Assembly: GCA_958496175.1 (NCBI GenBank)
Contig: OY292277.1
Span: forward strand, 20,292,282-20,356,281
Direction: 5' to 3'
Source: Sisyra terminalis
Lineage: Eukaryota; Arthropoda; Insecta; Neuroptera; Sisyridae
Length of the DNA: 64,000 nucleotides
The notes beneath the pieces are model-generated. The model searched no databases. It worked only from the letters and a program-made list of their open reading frames with translations, and was not told the origin of the DNA. The position numbers and the translations under genes are program-made. The first letter of the stretch is position 1, and every line of letters begins with the position of its first letter. Positions 24,127-35,800 of the stretch are shown piece after piece.

Positions 24127-25858
24127 AACTAAGAGAGAAAAATTTTGTTTTATGAATCATATCGAATCTTGCAGTACAAAGGATTAATTCCAGTTAGTTG
24201 CTTTTATCTTGGTATCTTGGAAAACAATTTAGCTTTTTACACGAATGCGTTTCGTAACTTTTTTTTTATCCATCTATTGAACAATGTATAGACAACGATT
24301 GAGCATAACATGCTTATGAAAATGAGAGTAGCCCTTTCTTTTTCTCACATTTTCTTTTCGATAGCATATCCATTTTCATTCGTCTTCCTTTCGATAGAAA
24401 ATTATTTTTGTAGTATATTAGTTTATCTAGTATATTAGTTAAAGGACAGAATCGAATTTAGTGTAAGACCTTGAAATTTACTCATCCAAAGGGTTCAAAT
24501 TTTAAAAAAATATAAGGGATACAAATTTTAATCATATTTAGGTTTGATAAAAAAAATGGAAAGGAAAATGGACATAAAGAATTTCTGTAGTTTGATGATG
24601 CATTATAAACCTGTTCCGGGAATATAAACTATATATCCCATAAAACAAAACCCAATACTCTAGAGATTTAGGGTCAACGCTAATTTATATTGCGGTCTTG
24701 CATTTAGAAACATTTTGCACCCATTATTAGATTATATTATCTGGACATACGATCCCTGGATTTCATTTTTATTTTTTACTAGTATCAATAAAAATAAAAA
24801 CACTAAAAATACAAACGTTTGTTAACATGCCTCAAAAATTGCTAAATAAGATTGGCAGTAATCTTCTTATGCAAAACACGATTTCAAATCGCGCATCGCA
24901 TCAAAATGTTTTAGTCAAACTTACTTTTAAAAATATTTTGGTAATGTTTGCTGCAGTTGTAAACATGTTTTGAAAATTGCAGTAAAATACACCGAAAAAT
25001 TTAAAACGACATTGTTGAACGAAAAATTGTCATCACTCGCTTTTCAACCTATGAGCCATGTGATGGTAATATTTTTTGTTGTCGACTAAGGCGAGGTGTT
25101 TTATTATTTTACAACTTTACCAAACATTTAATTGTTTTGTTTTTGCTAATTATTAACTAGGGCAATCAAATCAAAGACTAAAAATAAGGCGCTGGTTTAC
25201 AGGCACTAGACAATGCTCTTTATTTTTTAAAAAAAAATCTTGAAAAGTCGTCCCTTTAAATTGATACCCTTGTGAGTGGCCCAATATAAATATATGGATG
25301 CCCCGACTCTGCATCAATGTGGCAATATAGATAGCAAATAATTGATAATAAACAAATATCAAATTGAGTACGTTTCGGTATTCATAGATAGGCAATACGT
25401 TTTTGTAACACTTAGGTTGCCTATACACGTTATAATTTAAAAAAAAAAAACCCATGCGTAAAAAATGTGATTTACAATAACAAAATTTTAATAAACATAT
25501 ATACAAAAGCAGTCAAAAAATTGGAACAAAATTTACCAGATAGTTTACATATTTTATATTCGCCGGGTCTCAGAAAAAAATTAGAAGTAATATTCAAAAT
25601 TATAAAAAAATATTTTGTTTTCCAAAGAAAATCTAGGATTATCAATTCACGACACATCTGCTAAGAGCTTTATTAAAAATAGCGACCTACATACTACTAT
25701 AATCGGGAAATATAAGAAAACAGTAACACTTTAAGAAAAATATATGTATTTGTGATATTTATTTTCTATCATATTCTTTTAAATTAAATGAAAAAAAATA
25801 TTGCAAACGAAACTTATTAATTCATATTTACAAATTGTATTTTCTTTATTTATTAACT
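24127..25858. other. Intergenic DNA, nothing recognised
   Basis: No gene supported. Open frames at 25171-25664 occur on both strands of an AT-rich stretch and do not resemble known proteins. Just left of the TASP1 stop, the minus strand has an AATAAA-type polyadenylation signal in TTAATAAATAAAG (about 25843-25855). Confidence 0.4.
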
Positions 25859-28389
25859 TCATTCGATTTTATCATCGTTTATTTCCAAATTAAAACTAAA
25901 AACATTCTCAATGTCTTTTTCGTCATTAACGAGCATACTCTACAAAAAAAAATTACGAAAATATATTTTATGAAAATATTTCTTAGTATTTATTTATATA
26001 CATACTTTAGCTTGAGTGTCCGAAGCTTGCATATACCCTACTCCTAAATTATACGAAGTATTCGCCCACATAAATTCCCCCTTTTTTAAGTTGGGAGTCA
26101 GTCTTAAAACAATTGCTCCAGCAATTTTTTCAATAGTCTCATTTCGCAGTTGATCTGAATCTGGAATGTAAAAAATAAATAAAAACTATGTAAATAATCA
26201 TTACAGCTTATTTGTAATTATCGAAAATGAATAGTTGCAGAAACTATTTGCTACAAATTTCATATGATCGAATGAATAAAAGACGTACTTATAAATTTGA
26301 TGTGCAAAATATCTCTTAATTTTTTACAAGGTATGATTTTCATACTGCTCGATATTTCTCTGGCTAATTGAGTTTTCATTAAGTGTTCTCCACATCCAGT
26401 CGTGCTCACGGCGATTATTTCATCAGCCCATACACCGGCTCCAGGTACACACACTTGACTAATTCGTCCTTCATACTTAAGAATTACGCCTCCAGAACTA
26501 GATGCAGAAGCTAAGCATCCATTCGAGTCCAAACAAACGGCTCCAACAGTATCCCACTTTATTGATTGATAGCTAGAGCTCCCTTTGTCATTTTCCTTTG
26601 GAGAACTTTCATTTACTTGAGTTGAGGTGGACGGTTCGTTTGATAAAGTATTGACTACTCGTTTAACTTTATTACTTTTACTGTAACTTAAATTATCCAC
26701 TTCCGAAGAACTACTAGACATATATTTTCGTTTTTTTCGCATACTATGCATTGCTTTGAAATAATTATTGTACCGACGTCGGTGCTGTTTGTACATTTTA
26801 AAAGCCCGTCTAGAAACCAAAGCATTTGGTCGCTCAATTAAAGCGATTCCGAATTTTTCGGCGTATTTCTTTGCTCCATCTCCAACAAGAACACAAGGGT
26901 GAATTAAACCTAAATGGGATTCAGTTGATTGTTGCTGACATAAATGTTCAGCTAAAATTATTGGATTTTTAATGTGAGTTACAGCACCGCAAGCCCCAAA
27001 ATTCGACGTTTGACCTTCCATAACTGAAGCGTCGCATTCAACAGTTCCTGCCGATGTTAAATTGGAACCAAATCCCGCATTAACCAAAGCATCATCTTCT
27101 AGAACTAAAAGGCCATTATTAGTACTTTTAAAAGTTAAAGATTGTAAATATTACTCTTTATAGCTGCAACACAAGCAGCCACAGCCGTTCCACTAGATCG
27201 AAGTACTTCCATAGCTTTCAAACACGACCGATTGATTAGTTCTTCATATTTGCTAGCATCCTTCAAATTATATATCCCAACACCTACAATTACAATCTTA
27301 ATTTATCTTCCAGAAAAATAATAATAAAAATTTAAATGATTATAAATATTTGAATACATATTTTTTTCTATTCTTTTTTTTAATACCAACAATTTTTATA
27401 GGGACATCTTAATAAGAAATTGAATCATTAGTGTATTAGATCCTAGTTTCTCAACCGGTAGTCCGCGGAGATTTTGGGGTGGTCCACGAAGACTGTTGGG
27501 TGAGCCGCAAAAATTTTTCTTAAATTTTAAGTAGTAAAATTAATTTCACATCTGCTTTGTATTCGCTCATAAATACGATTTCTAAATGGTTCCATACATT
27601 TATATGGGACCATTTAGAATCAATAGCAATAGATTAGAATCAATAACATACCACCATATATCAAGCGGAGACATATGCGGTGCTAGTCTGTGCACGGGAA
27701 TGTTTGAGGAAATGTTTTAAAAACAGCACGATCCACATTTTCACCGATAGTCAGGTCGTATTTAAGGCACTAGCAAAACCATAGATCAGCTCTAAACTGA
27801 TCTGGGAGTGTAAAGAAGCCCTTATAAGCCTGGCTACCAAAAACAAGATAAACTTGAGGTGGGTGCCAGGCCATAAGGGCATCAAAAGTAATGAAAAGGT
27901 TTACGCCCTTGCCCGGCAAGAACCTATACTTGGACTCACAAGGTCGGCAATGAAAAATACCATCAAGGGATGGGTTTAGAAAAATCACTGCACAATATGG
28001 AAAAATACTACCGAACAAAAGCACAGTAAAAGGATGATAGGAAAATCATCACAAAAATTAATTACTGAAATACTTGGTCTTACAAGAAAACAGGTCAGAG
28101 TGGTAACGGATCTAATAACCGGCCACTGTGGAATGAAGAAGCACCTACATACAATGGGATTACATGTGGATGACCCAAAATTCAGATTTTGTCAGGCAGA
28201 GAATGAAACCACTTCTTTAGTTATGTGGAAAGTAGTGCTCTGAATGAATGGAGGAATAAGGAATTGGAAATAACAATCCCTGGAATTATCGGAAAGGACC
28301 TAGTGCGACGAGTATTGAGGTTCGCCCAACTACTTGGTCTTGATCAAAATAAGATTTTTTCGCTGACTTTGAACAGTTATACTGTGTAT

Positions 28390-28447
<58 letters not shown>

Positions 28448-29372
28448 ATGATGTGAATCATCACAAAGCAGTTACGGAGTGATCCAAACTACTTGATGAC
28501 CACTGATGAAGATTGCTTGACAATCGAAATACGTATCTGGGCAATACGTCACGAATATTTTTGTTTGAACTTCTGTTCAAATTTATGTTTATGGTACGAT
28601 TTTTATATATTATTATATTAAATTATACTACATAAATTGGACCGCAATATATCCTATATATTGTATACACAGTACTTGGTCTTGATCTACTAGATGAAGT
28701 AGGGACTCAGGAAGCACAATATGCCCTGAGGCGGCAGTATTGAGGCTTAACTAACTTTATCCTGAAAAGCCCAATTTAATAAAAAAAAAAGAATCAATAA
28801 CAAAGTCGGAATTAATTTAAAAATCATGTAGAAAATGAAACGTTGCCCGTTTAGACGTCGCTAAAAAGAACATGAGCCTCTTTTTGATTTATATGAACTT
28901 TTAAATTTTCCAAGTACATTTTATGTCAATATTCAAATGGAAAATGAGTAAGTGAACGGAAATATATATCATATCGTGATACATAAATCACAAACTAAAG
29001 GTTGACCTACTAAAACATGTTTGTTTCAATTGTTCACTGTTTTCCACGGAAATTTACATAAGAATATCTTTTAAAATTTCAATTTTCGTACAGAAGATGT
29101 CGTTAACATTTTCCACATTTTTCTTCAGTTTCTTTCGCTAATAATTAGGTACTTCTTAGAAACTTTTGACATGGTGTATTCAGATTTAATTTTTGGAAAA
29201 ATATTGGAGAAGTTCAAATCATGGAATATCTTAATTTAAGACTTTTTATTCAAAAGGATTAAAGACCAAATTTTTTTTCCATTCATTTTTTTTACTATCA
29301 TAATAATCAATATTTTTATAAAACAAGATAAATCTTACCAATATGAATTCCAACAAATAGATTATTTGGCAT
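25859..29372 (-). CDS. TASP1: Threonine aspartase 1 (taspase-1)
   Basis: Five exons (29372-29339, 27283-27155, 27104-26289, 26160-26006, 25939-25859) join in phase to 404 residues; human taspase-1 has about 420. It is an Ntn-hydrolase of the asparaginase-2 family that autocleaves and then cuts after aspartate in nuclear regulators such as MLL/trithorax and TFIIA. Recognised blocks: LEDDALVNAGFGSN, then ECDASVMEG and NFGACGAV; a basic nuclear-targeting-like loop (HRRRYNNYF, MRKKRK); the autocleavage site KWDTVGAV with catalytic Thr at about residue 240; STTGCGEHLMKTQLARE; a C-terminal WANTSYNLGVGYM. The usual HAGAG near the N terminus reads HIGVG. Introns are 50-130 nt except intron 1 (2055 nt), which is filled with transposon sequence. 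Start MPNNLFVGIHIG fits the family N terminus. Lies head to head with WDR6. Confidence 0.93.
27442..27535 (+). mobile_element. hAT-type terminal relic in TASP1 intron 1
   Basis: TTTCTCAACCGGTAGTCCGC, then GGTGGTCCACGAAG, resembles the ends of non-autonomous hAT elements (TTTCTCAA.C..TGGTCC). No opposite end or target duplication was found, so it is probably truncated. Confidence 0.4.
28393..28444. repeat. (AT)n microsatellite
   Basis: Uninterrupted AT dinucleotide run of about 26 units inside the nested insertion. Confidence 0.95.
28503..28529 (+). ncRNA. Hammerhead-ribozyme-like core
   Basis: Canonical core order: CTGATGA (28503-28509), a perfect 5-bp stem II GATTG/CAATC (28511-28515 with 28521-28525) closed by CTTGA, then GAAA (28526-28529). 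These are the invariant boxes of the hammerhead. Upstream TGATC (about 28475) can pair with GACCA before the core with one mismatch, as a weak stem I. Stem III (ATACGT after GAAA) and an NUH cleavage site were not securely found, so activity is uncertain. Confidence 0.55.
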
Positions 29373-29801
29373 CGTGGAGTCTTTAAGCGATTCACTCCCT
29401 TGCTTCAGTTTTCAATTCCGAATACGTTCGGTAAAAGAAACTGCTAAAAATTATGATATTAAATAAATAAAAACCACAAAAATTAATAATAATAAGTTAA
29501 TACATTTATTTTGAGGTTATCTCCAGAATGTCTCGATTTGTGTACGATCGTGGAAAAACTTGCAAATTGTGTGTTGACCAGTGTTGACATTTGTGAAATT
29601 TATTAATTATAGTAAAGTTAATTAACTACCCGTATAATGTATTATATTTTGATGTTTTTCTTTTACTTTTAGTTATATTTGAAAGATTGCAAATAGATAT
29701 TTACCAAAATTTAACAACACCATTTGTGTTTGTTTTGTTTAAGAAAATATAACCTAAAACTATTTTCATTGTTTTTCATCAATTTAAATTTGAATTTTAT
29801 T
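29373..29801. promoter_or_regulatory. Shared TASP1/WDR6 divergent promoter region
   Basis: Only 429 bp separates the start codons of the two divergently transcribed genes, so both promoters and 5' UTRs must lie here unless upstream exons exist. A less AT-rich core at about 29520-29595 (TCTCGATTTGTGTACGATCG) is the likeliest shared region. No TATA element stands out on either side. Placement is inferred from gene starts. Confidence 0.6.
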
Positions 29802-32800
29802 ATGACGAGCGAATTGATTAAAACGGATGTGACGGTCGTTAAGTTTTTCGATCAATTTATATTAGCAGGTATTTTTGTTTTACTTAATTAAATATAATCG
29901 TTTTATCATGCAATTTCAATTGCATATTACCTGTCAAATACAAACACGTGGTTTCAACAGTTTTTCATCTTGTTTAAAACTTTTTTAGCGTTTTTACATT
30001 TCTTTTAAACTTCCACAATAATTCTTCAAACGAATTTATTGAATGAATGTTTCGATATCTCGCATACTTTGCAAGATTTTAAAATTTAAATATATTTTTC
30101 TGACGTAATGTATGCGTATAATATACAAATAATATATACCTTCATACCTCTTGTGTACGTAATTCGAATTTGCATACTTTTATTATTCCCTGGCAAATAG
30201 TATTCAACTCATCTGAGATGAGGTACCGGAACGTGGAGCTACATATTGATTTTGTATAAAAATGAAAATATATTATATGGAAGGACTTGGCACTATCAAC
30301 GATTTGATTACTAGATGGAATTGCATTTTCTACTTTGTTTTTTATTCTATTCGCGATTTTTTTATTAATTTAATTCTATTACAGTATACTTTTCTCTTTT
30401 GTGACTAAGTTTTCATTATAGACCGATTTATTTGCGAATTAAATTAAAAACATAGTCGAGAATGCAACGAGCAAAATATTACAACACAAATATTAATTAC
30501 AACAGGGTTCTGCTGTTTACATCCTCCATTTTCAACTATTATAGAGATATATCTTGAAAACTAAGTTAGAAGTATTTTAGAAAGTTATACCTGTTAAAAA
30601 AAGGCATTTTGAAGTTCAAAAAACCCATTAGAAGTCGTTTAAAGTTATTAAAGGAATTTTAAATGTAATGATTTCAAAATGCCTCTAAATGCCTTTTCTT
30701 AACAAGGATCCTTTATTTTTATTTTGGTTCATTAAGTTAATATCTATCGAAAACAATCGATAAAGAATTGGTGGAAAAAATTATCTTCAAATATTTAAAA
30801 TTCGATATCTCGAAAATGAAGCTAACTATCGACAAATTTTTATCATTACTTGTGTATTATTTTGAAAAATTCTATATACCTATCGTCAGATATTGGCGCC
30901 ACAATATTCGTAGAATCATAAAAAATACTGATACATAGAAATAACATAGATTTTTTGATATTATTATTAAATATTTAAATATTCGTATAATTCTAATGCA
31001 AACTAATGATTTGCAAAAATTCCATATTTTCAAATTCTCCTTTTTGGGACATTCATTTTTCATTAAAAACTTTTATCGCCTTATTTATTGCCTTTCTGTG
31101 TTAAAAAATATAAACTTATTATGATAGGAGTTGCAAAATTGATTCCAATTTCATTTGAGAATTGATTCTTCCTTTCAAAAATCGATTTTGAGGAATTTCC
31201 TTTCAATTTTTAAAGTAAAGAATCGATTATTAGAATCAAATCTTTTATACTTTCGATGCTATTTCGTCTCACAGAAGACAATTATAGCACACATTTATGG
31301 ATGTATGTTTTTATTGAACTGAGAATAGGGAATCTCTAGAATCGATTTTACATTCATAAGTTACTGTTTGATTCGTAGTTATCATAATGGATGTAAACTA
31401 TGAATGATATTCGATTCTTGGCAAAATGAAAACTTCAAATCGATTCTTAAAACGATTCTGAAATAAAACTGAAATCGATTTTGCTATTTCTAATAGATTT
31501 TTGTTTCGTTTACTCTTCGTTTACTTACTTAATTATATGCACATTTTACATTCATAATGCACATATATACGATATGTGAAAATGAAAATTGAACCGTAGA
31601 TGAGTAAACAGTAACGCTGAAATTTTCTTAACCATAATATACCTCTACATATTTATGTCGGAAATAACACATATGAAATTGAACTTAAATGACCTAACTA
31701 TAGCATGTTATGTCTTAATATAAAACTATTCAACGACTTTATAAAGAAACTTCCTTGAACTTAAGTAAAAAAGGTGTTTTTATTAATTCAAAAAAATATT
31801 TTAGGTATCGGTAATTGTTTATCTGTTTACAATAAAGTAAACTTAACTCTTATCAATAAGTATCCTATTTTCTACGGACAAAAAATTCATGGAATTCATG
31901 CAATAAATTCGAAGAAACTACTGATATTTGGAGGAAATCAATTTTCAATTTGTTCCTTGAATATCACTGAAGATGATTTCTCAATTCTTAATATTGAACA
32001 TTGCAAGTATAAAGATTGGATTTTGGATATCTTCTACAACGTTGAAAACGATGACGAAGACGAAATCATTTTGGTCACTTCACACAATGTGGTCGCTCAA
32101 AGATTTATTGGAAGTGACAAATTTTTAGAAACACAATGTGACGAAAAATGTATTATATACTTCGCAAATATAATCAAAACGAAAGAAACGATATTTATTT
32201 TAACGGGGACAGTGTTCAGCGAAATAGTGATTTGGGCCCCGAAAATTTCTTCGCAGGTTTTACATCGATTAAAAGGACATGAGGTACGAGATTACAAAAG
32301 ATATTTTTGATTAAATGTTAAAAAAATCTGTATTTTATATTGGCAGGGAGTTATATTTTCGGTGATGTATAGTGAAAAAAAATCTTTATTGAGTTCAACT
32401 TCAGATGATCGTTCAATCAAATTGTGGAACGTAAATGGTTCATTGTTATCACAAAATGTAGAATCACTAAATAATTTGCCATCAAATAATTCCATCACGT
32501 TGAAATGTACTTTATATGGACATTCTGCTCGAGTTTGGAGGTCAACGATTTTAGAAGATTGTTTAATATCAATAGGGGAAGATTCAATTATTAATATATG
32601 GAGCTTAGAGGGACAATTGTTGCGGCGAATAAACACCGACCAAAACGATTATGTATGGTGCCTGGATTGTGATGAAAATTCCAATTTAATAGCGACAGGT
32701 ACGTGATTGGACAGAACAGAACAGGGCAAAACAGAACACTAGAGCATGAAGTATTTCGAAACACGATAACTTAAAAAGTGAACTTAGGAATATGTATAGC

Positions 32801-35800
32801 AAAATAAAGTCAAAGGGAAATTAGACTTAAACGATTTAAACCTGACATGTTTTATTTTATCACTGTTCTGTTTTATTATACAACTCAACAAGTAATCGTT
32901 TTTCGACAGCAATAAGTTGGAAGTATTTTTTTCTCATTTCAGGAGGTGGCGATTCTGGCATTTATTTATATCCAATTAAATATGAGACTAGAATTGAAAC
33001 CTTAAATTTACCAGAAAATGAGAATAACTATCAATATGTTATGAAAAGAGTAGCTATTTTGAAGAATTTTTCTATAGCCTGTGTAACAGAAAATGGTGAT
33101 TTATTTTTCATTGAAAATTTTACTTCAAAAAAATGTAAATTGATCAATAACCACTCAGAAATAAAACATGTTTTATTGGAAATTTCATGTTCGAAAGATT
33201 TTATAGCTTTAGCAGGTGAGTAGATAGTAATTTAAAAAAAAAAGAAATCTGTATAATTCGCATTTGTTCCTGGAATGCCCACTAGCTTCCTACTTAACTT
33301 TTAAGACTTAAATTACTTGATAGCCTACTTTCAATTGCAGATAAATCATTCGATTTTTTCTCAAACTGAGCTTCTTCTAGTGTTAAACAATTTTTTTTTA
33401 AATATGTTCTTTTTCTGTATATTTATGTTTTTGTTTCTTTTCAACAAATACACTTGTATATACAATTATTCTTAAATTTCCATACTTATTCTTATTAAGA
33501 TTTTCTAGTTTTATAGGTTCTTTTTAACTTACTTTGTAACTTTGTAGGTTGCAGAACCGCAAATATTTACATTTACACCTTACAATCAAACAATTTGGTT
33601 CTTTTTAACAAAATCACAATCTCCGAAATTTATGGACTACCTTTATCACTACATTGGCTTCCACATGGTACAATTTTGTTATGTGGAAATAATGGACAGT
33701 TGACGGAGGTGCTTGAAATAAGTTCAGAAATAAAAAAAGATGTACTGAGAGTTCACGGAGTTTTACCTGAAATGAAAGAGCGGTGGTTAACGGCAGCCAC
33801 TCTTTTTGAAGACTATTTATTAATCGTAGGAGATAGGGGTGGAAATGTACATGTTTTTCAGGAGAATTGTTTGATACAAACAATATCAAAACTACATAGC
33901 AATTTGGGTATTGGATGTTTATTGCTACAAAATAATATTTTGATATCAACAGGTAAGCTATCAAACTACAAAACTCGGTTATAACGAACTGTAAGTAAAC
34001 CAAACTTTTCACTTTTCTGGTATCAAGAAATAGGAAAACTTCAAAGGAAAGTTTTTTTTTTTTTGTTTAATTTCTAATAAGCGACACTATATCATTTCTA
34101 GTTTTTATAGATTCTGGTTTTATATGTAGTTATTTGATAACTCTATAATAATAAATAAAAAGATATCCAAGAAAGGAAGAGTAACTATAGTAAAAGACTA
34201 AAAGAGTGTAGAGACGTTTACAAGTAAAATATACTATATTAAATTATGCATTTTTACGTGAACTTGGATTTATTTGCGAATAACAATGATAGACCACATT
34301 TTTTCCTTAGTGGATTTGATCTAAATTGATTTACGACACTTAGGCAGTTAAGACATAAATTACGTTAGGCAAAAATTTTCATTTTTTGCATTTTTTTTTC
34401 TTTAGGGGGCATCCATTAATTATGGGGGACGATTAGGAGGAGAGAGTGTCGAAATAAATCTCACAAATTTTCACAAATATAATGATGGTCTCGGCAAACA
34501 TCACGTAATTTTTTAATAATGTTTTTTTAAATAAATCTAATGAAATCGAAGCACAGATTAACTCATTTAAATTGGAAGTACGCATTTTAAAAAATCTCAC
34601 GTAATATTGAGGGAGGGGATCGAGCAAAACCTTACGAAATCTTACCAAGGGAGGAGGGTAGGTCGAAAAATAGTTAAAATTGTCTCATGTAGTTAATGGA
34701 TGCCCCCTTATGAAAACAAAGTAATATTCTTTTTGTGAGTAAAATAGTAGAAAAAAAATATTTTTCTTACCTCAAAAACCCTTAAATGAAATATAAGTGG
34801 TTCCTATAGTATCCGATTGAAACTAGTATTTACAACCGTAATCAAAAATTTCTTTTAAGAAAATTAATTTGTTTATTTTTGGTTTATCGTACCTGCATTA
34901 TGTTCATTACAAATAATCCGTAATAGTTGAAAATTGAATAAGAAACCATCTGTACCATTGTAAAAGACGTCCGTCATTTAAGGGGAATTTTGAAATTGTA
35001 GCTTAGAGTGATAGAATCTTCGGTAACGGAGGTTCGTGTTTTGCAATATAAATATTTATTTTGTTTTGGAAGAACGTCTTCAAGAACTTTGGACGTACGC
35101 TCAAGAGAAGAGTTTTCAAATAAGGATGGGGCGGGGGTCAAAAGACTGAAAAAAGAGGAAGAGAACGTCTTTTATGGATGATGGTAATTCAACTAAAGGT
35201 AAAACTGATAAATTTATATTACGCCGAAATTCTTATTCGCTGATGGTATCTTATGTATAAAAGTAATTCAGTTAACCAAAGTTTAATTGAAATTCCAAAT
35301 TCAGTGCCGAAACCAAAAGTTCGATGGGTCTCCAATTGAACGAACAGTAATGGTCCTTTATTGAAATAGATACTAATTAGATTACTAGTTGATTAAGGAC
35401 GTTCAGAATACTTAGGGCCGGTATTTTCACAATTAAATAATGGCACTTATCTTCCAGATAAAAATTGATCCGGAAGATACAGAAAACATGCGTATTTTCA
35501 CTGAAGAATAGTGATAAGTGTAGGGAATGTATAGAATATACCTGACAGATAATTTTTTGTCTATTAAATAGGTATTTTAAGGATATGGTCCTTCTATCTA
35601 TAAGTGGAAATACCAGCCCTTAGCGGGGAAAATTTTGTGCGCGATAAGAAGTAACGCACTTAGATCGTTATAACCGAGTAAGACATTATTTAACGTTATT
35701 AAACTCATAAATTTATTCTAGGTCGTGATGGAACAGTTAAAAAGCACTGCATAAAAAATGATCACTTATGCCTCATTTCCGTTGCGAAACTTCCATTTAA

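Larger units (their letters stand above)
28346..28672 (+). mobile_element. Nested insertion with 15-bp target duplication
   Basis: The LINE sequence TACTTGGTCTTGATC occurs at 28331-28345 and again at 28673-28687, bracketing 327 bp that interrupt it. The insert holds an (AT)n run, inverted words CTGTGTATACAATATAT and ATATATTGTATACACAG near its two sides, and the hammerhead-like core at 28503. A ribozyme in a non-LTR-like insertion with variable target duplication is reminiscent of Penelope-like retroelements, but no protein is present to confirm it. Confidence 0.7.
27650..28790 (+). mobile_element. Decayed LINE 3' end, antisense in TASP1 intron 1
   Basis: Plus-strand frames, interrupted by stops and shifts, read FTDSQVVFKALAKP, WECKEALISLATKNKINLRW and VPGHKGIKSNEKV. 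This is a ribonuclease H domain as found in LINEs with an RNase H. It is followed by TRKQVRVVTDLITGHCGM, HLHTMGLHVDDPKFRFC and NETTSLVMW, the Cys/His-type tail typical of such polyproteins. The 5' portion (endonuclease, reverse transcriptase) is absent, as expected of 5' truncation. A 327-bp sequence is nested at 28346-28672. No functional product is possible. Confidence 0.8.
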
